Origin: a virus
Length of the DNA: 30,499 nt
Virus record (IMG/VR): IMGVR_UViG_3300031598_000016
Span: 1-30,499 of that record
Strand: one strand, 5' to 3'
The notes under the pieces are model-generated. The model was not told the DNA's origin, made no database searches, and saw only the letters and a list, made by a program, of their open reading frames with translations. Shown here one piece after another: positions 8,644 through 15,232 of the stretch; position 1 is the first letter of the stretch, and each line of letters opens with the position of its first letter. Made by a program: the position numbers and the translations under genes.

Positions 8644-9028
8644 CTTTTTTATTGTATTTCTTAGCGTGATTAACTGCATTTTTTGTTCCTGATGTCAACT
8701 CTCCGTCCTTGATAAAAGCAACGACTCCATCTGAATATTTAATAATAGATTCATTTCTGATAAAGAAATGTTTGACGTTATATTCTTTTCCATATTTAAA
8801 CTGACTTTCAATACAATAAGAGTTGTATGAATCGTGATAGGGTGGAAATTCAGTATATTTTATACCAAATTCAAGTGCATATTCTTTTGCATATTTATCT
8901 GCACCAAACTTAGCCCCACCACTAACTACTTCTATAAACTCACCATGTTCTTCTTTGAGTTTATAAACAAATTCTTTTATCTTTAGTTTGTTAGTATAGG
9001 TTCTTGAACCTATTATTGCTATCTTGAC
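8627..9028 (-). CDS. SLOG-family (YspA/DUF2493-like) protein with no canonical start codon
   Basis: An open frame encoding about 133 residues fills an otherwise gene-free gap. It begins VKIAIIGSRTYTNK, continues with EVVSGGAKFGADKYAKEYA and ends with FIRNESIIKYSDGVVAFIKD. The GSR and SGGA-x2-GAD motifs are the nucleotide-binding signature of the SLOG/YspA-like Rossmannoid family, proposed to bind or process nucleotide-derived ligands. No ATG, GTG or TTG occurs in frame between an upstream TAA and the domain. Coordinates here start at the GTC where family members have Met. An ATA at 9022, forming ATAG with the stop of the upstream gene, is another option, as is a -1 frameshift from that gene. 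The coding assignment is firm; the start is unresolved. Confidence 0.75.
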   Translation of the reverse strand, partial: VKIAIIGSRTYTNKLKIKEFVYKLKEEHGEFIEVVSGGAKFGADKYAKEYALEFGIKYTEFPPYHDSYNSYCIESQFKYGKEYNVKHFFIRNESIIKYSDGVVAFIKDGELTSGTKNAVNHAKKYNKKVVFIS

Positions 9029-9462
9029 GGTCTCGATGTTTCGTATGCCTTTTGTTGGTTAACACTTAAAATAAAATTAGATATTTTCATGTATTCATCT
9101 AATGCTTTTGGTATCAATTCTCCGACTTGGGATTCGTAACTAAATCTGTTCCTATTAAATCTTTTGTGATTTGGAAGTGGATTGTTAGGGTCTACAACTT
9201 CAAACAAAACATAATCGTTAGCATCTATTTTATCATTTGGTTTGAATGAAGTTCTATGTTTAAAAGTATCTTCATATTTTGCTGCAAATTCTACAACATC
9301 TTGAGCATCTACAATACCAGGATCCATCCAAAATTTTAATGTCCAAGATGTATTAATCTTAGAATAACATTCTTTTAACTTTTCAACAACCATTTGTTGA
9401 GATTTCTTATTAAGGAATAAGTGGATTGGTAATCTTAGACTTATGTTAAATCTATCATACAT
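9019..9462 (-). CDS. Hypothetical protein (147 aa)
   Basis: The product starts with MYDRFNISLRLPIHLFLNKK and is a mixed polar protein with several aromatic residues and no motif I can name. The ATG at 9462 follows the TAA of the nuclease gene by two bases. The 3' end overlaps the SLOG reading frame by at least four bases. If the SLOG protein were made by -1 frameshifting, this protein would be its N-terminal part; CAAAAG near the 3' end (about 9043-9048) is the only candidate slip site I see. No function is assigned. Confidence 0.7.
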   Translation of the reverse strand: MYDRFNISLRLPIHLFLNKKSQQMVVEKLKECYSKINTSWTLKFWMDPGIVDAQDVVEFAAKYEDTFKHRTSFKPNDKIDANDYVLFEVVDPNNPLPNHKRFNRNRFSYESQVGELIPKALDEYMKISNFILSVNQQKAYETSRPSR

Positions 9463-9464
9463 AT

Positions 9465-10328
9465 TTATTTGACTCCAGCATCACAATGTTCAGTTTGATT
9501 AAACTCACAGAATCGACAGTTCTTCTTTGATGCTTCTTTCCTATAAATATGTGATTGGTTATGTTCTCCATCAATAAAACATTCGTCTGTAAATGCTTTT
9601 ATGTTGTTAGTAACTTTGTTGATACTTGGTGTACCATTTGCAGGTATAAATGTCTGAATCCTACGTTGGGGAAAGTCTACCTTTTCATACAACTTGCGTT
9701 TTACGATAAAGTATTCTATATCTATCTTATCTAATGGTATGCTATGTTGAGCACCATAGAACTGTTTGTATAATAATAATTGGTCTGTCTTAGTCTTGTC
9801 ACCTTTAGCCCACTTATTCCAACCCATAGTAGAAGTCTTGATATCTATGATTTTATACTTTTCTCTTACAGTATCGTAGATTAAAACATCGATATAACCA
9901 ACAAACTTAATCTTGTTTGGTAAGTCATAATCAATAGGAACTTCTATACCAACTAACTCATAACCCTTCTTACTGAAATACATAGACCTTTTCTTGATGA
10001 ACCACTCTATTATAGCTAATCCATGTTCATAGAACTCTTGCATCTCTTCTTTAGTTGATATCTCTTCACCATGTAAATCTTCTACTATATCTTTGTAGTA
10101 GTTTTTCATCCTATGTAATAACATACTTGCTAATGGTAAAGCATCAGCTTTCTTGATATTATCATTATACATCACAGTTAGATATGTTTGTAATACATCG
10201 TGCATAGCTGAACCGAACAAGGTATGTATATTACCCTTGAATGTTCTTAACCCATCAATATAGTTCAACTTCCACTTGTGAGGACATACAGCCCATTGTG
10301 AATATTGACTGTAACTAATCTTTTTCAT
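9465..10328 (-). CDS. PD-(D/E)XK nuclease, Cas4/RecB-like with probable Fe-S cluster
   Basis: This 287-residue protein carries the RecB-type nuclease core: FGSAMHDVL with a conserved His at about 43, a Glu in GIEVP (about 129), GYIDV (D147) and KIIDIKTS (D162, K164), together giving the D...D-x-K metal site. A Cys at 15 plus C271-x2-C274-x7-C282 matches the four-cysteine 4Fe-4S arrangement of Cas4 and AddB nucleases. The expected activity is single-strand or end-directed DNA cleavage in recombination or DNA degradation. The frame opens at a GTG at 10343, but that lies upstream of the promoter -10. The ATG at 10328 is preferred and would be at or next to the transcript start, giving a leaderless message with no Shine-Dalgarno. 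Confidence 0.85.
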   Translation of the reverse strand: MKKISYSQYSQWAVCPHKWKLNYIDGLRTFKGNIHTLFGSAMHDVLQTYLTVMYNDNIKKADALPLASMLLHRMKNYYKDIVEDLHGEEISTKEEMQEFYEHGLAIIEWFIKKRSMYFSKKGYELVGIEVPIDYDLPNKIKFVGYIDVLIYDTVREKYKIIDIKTSTMGWNKWAKGDKTKTDQLLLYKQFYGAQHSIPLDKIDIEYFIVKRKLYEKVDFPQRRIQTFIPANGTPSINKVTNNIKAFTDECFIDGEHNQSHIYRKEASKKNCRFCEFNQTEHCDAGVK

Positions 10329-10333
10329 ATCTG

Positions 10334-10363
10334 AATATACCACTTTTTTTCATTATAAGTCAA
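10334..10363 (-). promoter_or_regulatory. Sigma70-like promoter of the nuclease gene
   Basis: Minus-strand -35 TTGACT (10358-10363) and -10 TATATT (10334-10339) are separated by 18 bases. It resembles the promoters at 13254-13283 and 18548-18577 in both hexamers and spacing. The -35 overlaps the last codons of the Mom-like gene. The bases after the -10 are CAGAT then ATG, so initiation six bases downstream would fall on the A of the ATG. Confidence 0.7.
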
Positions 10364-10992
10364 GCCTTTTTTAATCTTTTTATCTTCTTTTTAATACCCT
10401 TATTCAAATAATAAACATATTTGTTTTTACTCTTTCTCTTCTTAAAGAACACATCAGGATCCTTTGCTTCCCATCTTGAACGTATTCTTCTACTGTATGG
10501 TTTCATTGGTTGGCTTAGAGACCTACTATGATACTCCTTACCATCAACCATCAGAACTCTACCTGCGCCAGTCTCACCAAGAAACTCAAAGTTACTAGCT
10601 CTGTAGATAACACCTGTATGTCCATGATGTTTATCTGCAAATGAAACAATGACTTCATAATTTGTATTCTGTTTTAACCATTTTATAGTTTGAGATATAA
10701 AGAAACTCTCACTATTCTTAGGCGATTCATCTAAACAGACTAATCTTCTTAGTTCGACACATCTATCAGGATTTATAGGATTGTATGCTTTTGCAGTATT
10801 TGGCATAGAAGGTATAGCATACATCATAGCACCTACCATTCTTGGTATACCAAACTTACCTGGTGAGAATAGTGCGAAACATTCTAAACCTTGTATTCCG
10901 TTAGTGCTATGGCTATAGTGATGTTTAGCTATAAACTCTTGTATAGCCATTCGGGGAACTAACTCAACTGTGTAGTCTTTGAAATCAGCCAA
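10360..10992 (-). CDS. Mom-like DNA-modification protein (GNAT fold), copy 1
   Basis: The 210-residue protein resembles the Mu Mom family, GNAT-fold enzymes that add a methylcarbamoyl group to adenine in phage DNA. Visible features are KHHYSHS (residues 23-29), CVELRRLVCLDESPKNSESFFISQTIKWLK, a VSFADKHHGHTGVIYRASNFEFLG segment, and a very basic C-terminus (about 175-210) suited to DNA binding. The start is a TTG at 10992: it keeps the first strand of the fold and overlaps the gp62 stop by eight bases. The next Met (residue 15) would remove that strand. It is not closely similar to the second Mom-like gene at 14468-15232. DNA modification is inferred from family resemblance; substrate and base are not shown. 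Confidence 0.7.
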   Translation of the reverse strand: MADFKDYTVELVPRMAIQEFIAKHHYSHSTNGIQGLECFALFSPGKFGIPRMVGAMMYAIPSMPNTAKAYNPINPDRCVELRRLVCLDESPKNSESFFISQTIKWLKQNTNYEVIVSFADKHHGHTGVIYRASNFEFLGETGAGRVLMVDGKEYHSRSLSQPMKPYSRRIRSRWEAKDPDVFFKKRKSKNKYVYYLNKGIKKKIKRLKKA

Positions 10993-11491
10993 TTGTTCTT
11001 ATGTCTGTTCCACTTGATTCAAAATACAACCCAACTGATTTAAGTTTTTTGTTATCTATACCAAACTTTTTTAGTCCAGCTGATAGTTCCATCTGACCTG
11101 CTTCAGTTAGCATATACATTTCAATAGCATCTACTGCTTCTCTAACACTAACTTCTAAGTCATTACGAACTACATTTACCATCCATTGTGGATAATCCAT
11201 ATTTTTCTTCTTCTTTCCCTTGATATATCTCAAGTAGTAATTTCCTTTTGGAATGATATCCATGTAAGTCTTGTAAATCAATTCTGGTTTCAAGCTATAC
11301 TTCTGAACTTCATTCACTATGGGTAGGAAATCTGATCTCATTGAAAGGAATCGGTTTACAAGAAATGTAGACCAACCCTTTTTGTCTTCATCAGAAAGTG
11401 ATTCCCAAAATCCTTTTTTCTGATGCTTTGTGATTTGATTTAAATAATCAAATACACCTTTTCGTTTAACCGTCTGTTTTTTCTTCGCCAA
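10985..11491 (-). CDS. 62: Clamp loader small subunit (T4 gp62-like)
   Basis: The 168-residue product fits the T4 gp62 family (clamp loader A subunit): FDYLNQITKHQKKGFW near the N-terminus, then FLVNRFLSMRSDFLPIVNEVQKYSL and a basic segment PKGNYYLRYIKGKKKK. gp62 joins four gp44 subunits to load the gp45 clamp on primed DNA. The frame is open to a GTG at 11554, which would give 189 residues but overlap the zinc-ribbon gene by 89 bases. I chose the TTG at 11491 (MAKKKQTVKRKG) because it resembles family N-termini, has an AGG eight bases upstream and cuts the overlap to 26 bases. The start is uncertain; the assignment also rests on the position just after gp44 and one small gene. Confidence 0.75.
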   Translation of the reverse strand: MAKKKQTVKRKGVFDYLNQITKHQKKGFWESLSDEDKKGWSTFLVNRFLSMRSDFLPIVNEVQKYSLKPELIYKTYMDIIPKGNYYLRYIKGKKKKNMDYPQWMVNVVRNDLEVSVREAVDAIEMYMLTEAGQMELSAGLKKFGIDNKKLKSVGLYFESSGTDIRTIG

Positions 11492-11750
11492 GTTCTTTAC
11501 CTGTAATGTCAGTTCCTTCAAGTAGTTTTGATGGAACGTGTCCACAATTACCACAACTATAGACCTGAATAGGAACTATTCCTTCTTGTCCATTTGGTGA
11601 CATAAGTGCTGATAGTTTCTTTAGTACATATGATTCTATGAACAAATAATTAGTACATTTTTCACACTTCATAGTGTCTGCTTGCGACAAATCAACTTTT
11701 ACCTGTGTTTGTTTTGGTTTAGGTAATCTACCTTTTGGGTGCATACTCAT
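11466..11750 (-). CDS. Zinc-ribbon-like small protein between gp44 and gp62
   Basis: The 94-residue product has two cysteine pairs, CEKC at about 29-32 and CGNC at about 71-74, which would form a zinc ribbon around a predicted helix (LFIESYVLKKLSALM). The N-terminus is basic and proline-rich (MHPKGRLPKPKQTQ). The ATG overlaps the gp44 stop as ATGA and has an AGGAG site seven bases upstream. Insertion between the two clamp-loader genes suggests co-expression with the loader and possibly a role with it. The function is unknown. Confidence 0.7.
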   Translation of the reverse strand: MSMHPKGRLPKPKQTQVKVDLSQADTMKCEKCTNYLFIESYVLKKLSALMSPNGQEGIVPIQVYSCGNCGHVPSKLLEGTDITGKELGEEKTDG

Positions 11751-12664
11751 TTTATTACTCCTAATAATTCAATTAACATAGCCATAAAGTTTATTTCTTT
11801 ATCAACAACTTGCATATCGGACTGTTCGTATCTGGCTAATATCAATATAACAGCTGCCATATTACCTGCTGCAAACTCATCCACATTATCATACAATAAT
11901 CTGAAACAATCTGAATAATCTCTGATAGCATTATCAGCAAGTAGTTGTCTTAAATTTGAGAAAGCAGTTTTCTTATCTTGTGTTTTAAGAATATCCAACA
12001 CTTTTAATTTGTAGTCATTCTGAATAGTACTTTGCTTATCCATAACAATCTCATTGTCAACCACACTTCTTTGTGTAGCATTGATAATCTTTCTAACATC
12101 AGGATAACTACTGTCGATTAAAACCTTGACATCTCCAGCATTATACTTTAATTTTTCTTGTTCTATTATCTTGACAAGATGAAGAGCTACATCTTTTTTA
12201 CTTGGCGGTATAATCTCAAATACTTGACAGCGACTTTGTAGTGGATCGATTATTCTTTCTACAAAGTTACAAGTCAAGATAAACCTACAATGTTTACTAA
12301 AGGTTTCCATAAGGTTACGTAAAGCGGCTTGTGCGTTAGGTGTGATGTAATCACACTCATCCAATACAATCACTTTCATATCCTTAAAACCAATCGTAGA
12401 TGCGAATTGTCTCACCTTATTACGAACTGTATCTACACTATTCTCATCAGATGCGTTAATGTATAGATAATCACACTCAATATTCTTAACAATCAGTTTA
12501 GCAAGTGTGGTTTTACCTGTTCCTGCTCTTCCATATAGAAGTAGATGTGGAACATCATTAGTTTTGATGTATCTCTCTACTTTTGCTTTTAAATGTTCGT
12601 TGCCAACATAATTTTCTAACTTTGTTGGTCTAAATCTTTCTACCCATAATGAATGTTCAGCCAT
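11747..12664 (-). CDS. 44: Clamp loader large subunit (T4 gp44-like AAA+ ATPase)
   Basis: This 305-residue AAA+ protein has Walker A GRAGTGKT (45-52), Walker B VIVLDECD (about 98-105) and the SRC arginine-finger motif (144-146). This is the pattern of T4 gp44 and eukaryotic RFC small subunits. It opens the gp45 sliding clamp with ATP and works with gp62. The opening LWVERFRPTKLENYVG is the family's usual N-terminus. It overlaps the upstream HAD gene by eight bases (ATGGCTGA) and is followed by the zinc-ribbon and gp62 genes. The length is close to that of T4 gp44 (319 aa). Confidence 0.95.
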   Translation of the reverse strand: MAEHSLWVERFRPTKLENYVGNEHLKAKVERYIKTNDVPHLLLYGRAGTGKTTLAKLIVKNIECDYLYINASDENSVDTVRNKVRQFASTIGFKDMKVIVLDECDYITPNAQAALRNLMETFSKHCRFILTCNFVERIIDPLQSRCQVFEIIPPSKKDVALHLVKIIEQEKLKYNAGDVKVLIDSSYPDVRKIINATQRSVVDNEIVMDKQSTIQNDYKLKVLDILKTQDKKTAFSNLRQLLADNAIRDYSDCFRLLYDNVDEFAAGNMAAVILILARYEQSDMQVVDKEINFMAMLIELLGVIK

Positions 12665-13223
12665 TTATTATTTCCTTTATCTGTTTTAATTCTTTTATTC
12701 TACAATTTGATTTAATATGTCCGTTGTAAGGTTGATTCATTAAGATAAATCCTTCTTGCATTCCACGTCCTTTAACCCAATTCTCAAAGTTGTTAGGTGA
12801 ATCATCCACAAGATAATCAACATCAACCATCCACTTCTGCCAACCTTTTCTAAAGTATACCGTATCGAAATTTAATCCATATTTACCTAACCAAGATAAA
12901 GTGTGGTGTCTTGCGTGAAGTTTTTGGGATGTAACACAAACAAGACTATGACCTTTTTCTTCAGCCCAATCCATCAAATCATACATCTGCTCTATAGCAC
13001 CTTGTATTGGATTACTATTACCCATAATCTCATCAGCATAATCATGCCAATAGATTTGCTGTAAATCTTCTTTGGTGCAATTAAAGTTATTAGCTAACTT
13101 CCAATCATTGACTTCTACGAAATCATCTTTCATATATTGAGGATAATGTTCACGAACTACCTTAGTAAGTCCATCACAAAAATCTCTCAACACACCATCT
13201 ACATCTATTCCTATCTTCTTCAT
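12657..13223 (-). CDS. HAD-family 5'(3')-deoxyribonucleotidase-like enzyme
   Basis: The 188-residue protein starts MKKIGIDVDGVLRDF, giving the HAD nucleophile/acid pair D7 and D9. Other HAD motifs follow: motif II in VCVTSQ (T98), the Lys near 126 (FRKGWQK) and LVDDSPNNF (D140, D141). The size and small cap match NT5C-type deoxyribonucleotidases, which remove phosphate from dNMPs and could adjust nucleotide pools or protect a modified-base pathway. The frame opens at an ATG at 13241, but that would leave only a few leader bases after the promoter at 13254-13283. The ATG at 13223 leaves about 25 bases and gives the typical N-terminus. Confidence 0.8.
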   Translation of the reverse strand: MKKIGIDVDGVLRDFCDGLTKVVREHYPQYMKDDFVEVNDWKLANNFNCTKEDLQQIYWHDYADEIMGNSNPIQGAIEQMYDLMDWAEEKGHSLVCVTSQKLHARHHTLSWLGKYGLNFDTVYFRKGWQKWMVDVDYLVDDSPNNFENWVKGRGMQEGFILMNQPYNGHIKSNCRIKELKQIKEIING

Positions 13224-13253
13224 AACTATATTTTTTCCCATTTATAAGACCAG

Positions 13254-13283
13254 AATATACGAATAAAGACCAGTATATGTCAA
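13254..13283 (-). promoter_or_regulatory. Sigma70-like promoter with repeated CTGGTCTT operator candidates
   Basis: Minus-strand -35 TTGACA (13278-13283), 18-base spacer, -10 TATATT (13254-13259). The 15 bases TTTATTCGTATATTC across the -10 are identical to those of the gp43 promoter. The octamer CTGGTCTT occurs in the spacer and again just after the -10, with start points 20 bases (about two helical turns) apart, which looks like a pair of operator half-sites. It would drive the HAD gene and the clamp-loader genes. Confidence 0.75.
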
Positions 13284-13291
13284 GTCTTTTT

Positions 13292-14134
13292 TCAACTATC
13301 TCTTCCCATTATTTTTTTAAGGTCGTTACCCCGATAGAAATCAGTTTGTGATTCTTCCAAGTTTTCATAATTATCCAATATTTTCCCTCTAGCACATTCA
13401 TATATCCAATCGGAACGTAAGTATTTAGTTGATAAAAACCCTACTTGATTATAGTCAAATAACCTATTGTATTTGTAATTGTTTAGATTAGGAAACTCAT
13501 TTCCCCAGCTACTCAACCCTTTACCACCTCTGTAACCATACTCACTTGTTTCTTCATTTACTAACTCTGCTGAAACATATGCATCATATCTTGGTTCAAA
13601 TCCACCTATCTCCTTAACAGTTTTGTATTGCATAGCTAAGAAACTTGGTCTAACACTTATAAGGTTTTTGATTGGTTTATTAAATATATGTCTATTCTCT
13701 TCCTTAACATAATCAACTGCTCTCATACCATCAAACTCTTCCTTAATACCAACATCAATAACCTTATTATAGTCATAGTTTTGAACAAGGTAGTTAGCAC
13801 CATTACCCATAATCTTGTATCCGTCTAAAGTAAGAGTATCAACAACTATTTTAATAAATTCAAAATCTTTTATGACTAAATCATCGTGCATAAAGAAACA
13901 CACATCTTCATCATCTATATCAAGATAGTTTATAGCTTGTTCGTATGCACCATACTCTTCTCCACCATTAGGGAATACCTTGTAATCAAAGTTTTCTTTT
14001 ATAAAATCTGTAGGTTCTTTATGACAAGACCAAAAAACGTGAACATTATCTGGATTGTATTCTTGTAATGTATTGAAACCATTTAATACTGTGTCTTGAT
14101 TCATGTGCCAACCACATATTATAAATCTAATCAT
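13292..14134 (-). CDS. GT-A-like glycosyltransferase
   Basis: The 280-residue protein begins with a strand MIRFIICGWH, has VHVFWSCHKE, and shows EDVCFFMHDDLVI with an acidic pair (D84, D85) in the place of the GT-A D-x-D. Its C-terminal half is aromatic and asparagine-rich, as in acceptor-binding regions. It lacks clear membrane segments. It lies downstream of the small membrane protein gene (one base apart), among replication genes and well separated from the main sugar cassette. Its neighbours include a Mom-like gene, so a role in glycosylating modified DNA is possible but unproven. The assignment rests on fold-level motifs only. Confidence 0.6.
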   Translation of the reverse strand: MIRFIICGWHMNQDTVLNGFNTLQEYNPDNVHVFWSCHKEPTDFIKENFDYKVFPNGGEEYGAYEQAINYLDIDDEDVCFFMHDDLVIKDFEFIKIVVDTLTLDGYKIMGNGANYLVQNYDYNKVIDVGIKEEFDGMRAVDYVKEENRHIFNKPIKNLISVRPSFLAMQYKTVKEIGGFEPRYDAYVSAELVNEETSEYGYRGGKGLSSWGNEFPNLNNYKYNRLFDYNQVGFLSTKYLRSDWIYECARGKILDNYENLEESQTDFYRGNDLKKIMGRDS

Positions 14135-14135
14135 G

Positions 14136-14471
14136 TTATGTATTTGTCAACTGAAGTAAAATAATCATCAATGCTAATCCTAAACATATAAATGTTTTTG
14201 TATTTGGAATTTCATTTAATAATCCCCAAGTCATTAGTGCAAATATTAAATTACCAAGACCAAATCCTATCAATCTGATATTCCACACGTAACCAAAATG
14301 TTCATATGAGAATCTCGTTGAATAGTAGAATAGATAACTGATTGGTAATCCTGCTAAAACTATCCACCATTGAGATTTCATAAATTCCCATCTGAATTGA
14401 CCATTCATGTGAAAGAATGCTATTATGTGTCCTACTACACTAAGACCAATTGCTACTAATAACTTATTCAC
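14136..14471 (-). CDS. Small integral membrane protein with four predicted helices
   Basis: The 111-residue product has four hydrophobic stretches at about 4-20, 34-51, 63-84 and 91-108, separated by short polar loops with conserved-looking aromatics (NGQFRWEF, RFSYEHFGYVW). It would lie in the host inner membrane. The start is GTG at 14471, overlapping the TGA of the Mom-like gene as GTGA, so translation is probably coupled to that gene. It could be a transporter-like, anchoring or exclusion protein. The sequence does not decide. Confidence 0.7.
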   Translation of the reverse strand: MNKLLVAIGLSVVGHIIAFFHMNGQFRWEFMKSQWWIVLAGLPISYLFYYSTRFSYEHFGYVWNIRLIGFGLGNLIFALMTWGLLNEIPNTKTFICLGLALMIILLQLTNT

Positions 14472-15232
14472 AATCTATTCTCCACTTCAATCTCATCTAT
14501 TGGGGGAAGATATTTTTCAGCGTTTGTTGGATATGGTTTTAGTTCGTATTTCAAATTTTTCATATATTTTTTGTTTTCTTTTCTATTTCCTATAAAATAG
14601 ATATAACGGTGCTTTTCTGGCTCTTTTCTTCTCCAAAAAGTGTGTCCCACAGCAGCCTTTAACTTTTCTATGTTATGGCTTCCAAAAGTTGCTGATACTG
14701 TTCTACTATGTATCCACTCATATGGTTCTTTGGTTAATGATATTGAATGATTTGGCATAAGATTCAATCCTGCTCCTTGATATAACCAATTGGTAGCTTT
14801 ATAAATACCACCTAAGTGTAATCTATCAGGATCTGCATAGCTGATTAGTACCTTAACATCTTTATCCCACTTTTTTAACCATTTGAATGATTGTGAAATA
14901 CAATAAGATTCTATATTCTTACCATAATCATCGTGGATGAATAATCTTGTCAACTCCAAAATATTTTTTGTTTGTAAGATTTCTTCATCTTTGAACATAG
15001 ATTTCATAACCGATCTTCCTACAGGGTAGCCATAAGTCATACAACCAATAAGTTTTTCTTCAATCATATCCTTAAAAAAAGGATGTGGATTTTCTGACTT
15101 ATAATATATACCTATGGCATACCTACAAGAAGAGAACTTGTGCGAATAATGATTTTTTATAATCATTCTTTTCGCAGTTTTCTTGTCTATCTCTTGCAGA
15201 TAAACTTTTGATTTATCTACATATTCTTCCAT
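14468..15232 (-). CDS. Mom-like DNA-modification protein (GNAT fold), copy 2
   Basis: This 254-residue protein shares the Mom-type pattern: IIKNHYSHKF (about 24-33), IGCMTYGYPVG, ILELTRLFIHDDYGKNIESYCISQSFKWLKKW, and VLISYADPDRLHLGGIYKATNWLYQGAG. The C-terminal region is basic (about 200-240). Compared with copy 1 it is longer and differs at most positions outside these motifs, so it is a diverged relative and not a recent duplicate. Its ATG overlaps the gp45 stop (TAATG), placing it at once downstream of the clamp. The expected role is acetyl- or carbamoyl-type modification of DNA bases or a related small-group transfer. The substrate is unknown. Confidence 0.65.
   Translation of the reverse strand: MEEYVDKSKVYLQEIDKKTAKRMIIKNHYSHKFSSCRYAIGIYYKSENPHPFFKDMIEEKLIGCMTYGYPVGRSVMKSMFKDEEILQTKNILELTRLFIHDDYGKNIESYCISQSFKWLKKWDKDVKVLISYADPDRLHLGGIYKATNWLYQGAGLNLMPNHSISLTKEPYEWIHSRTVSATFGSHNIEKLKAAVGHTFWRRKEPEKHRYIYFIGNRKENKKYMKNLKYELKPYPTNAEKYLPPIDEIEVENRL

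Noticed and set aside
13239-13241. ATG at 13241 as start of the HAD gene
   Set aside because: It would leave only about five to seven leader bases after the promoter and has no ribosome site; the ATG at 13223 gives the typical HAD N-terminus.
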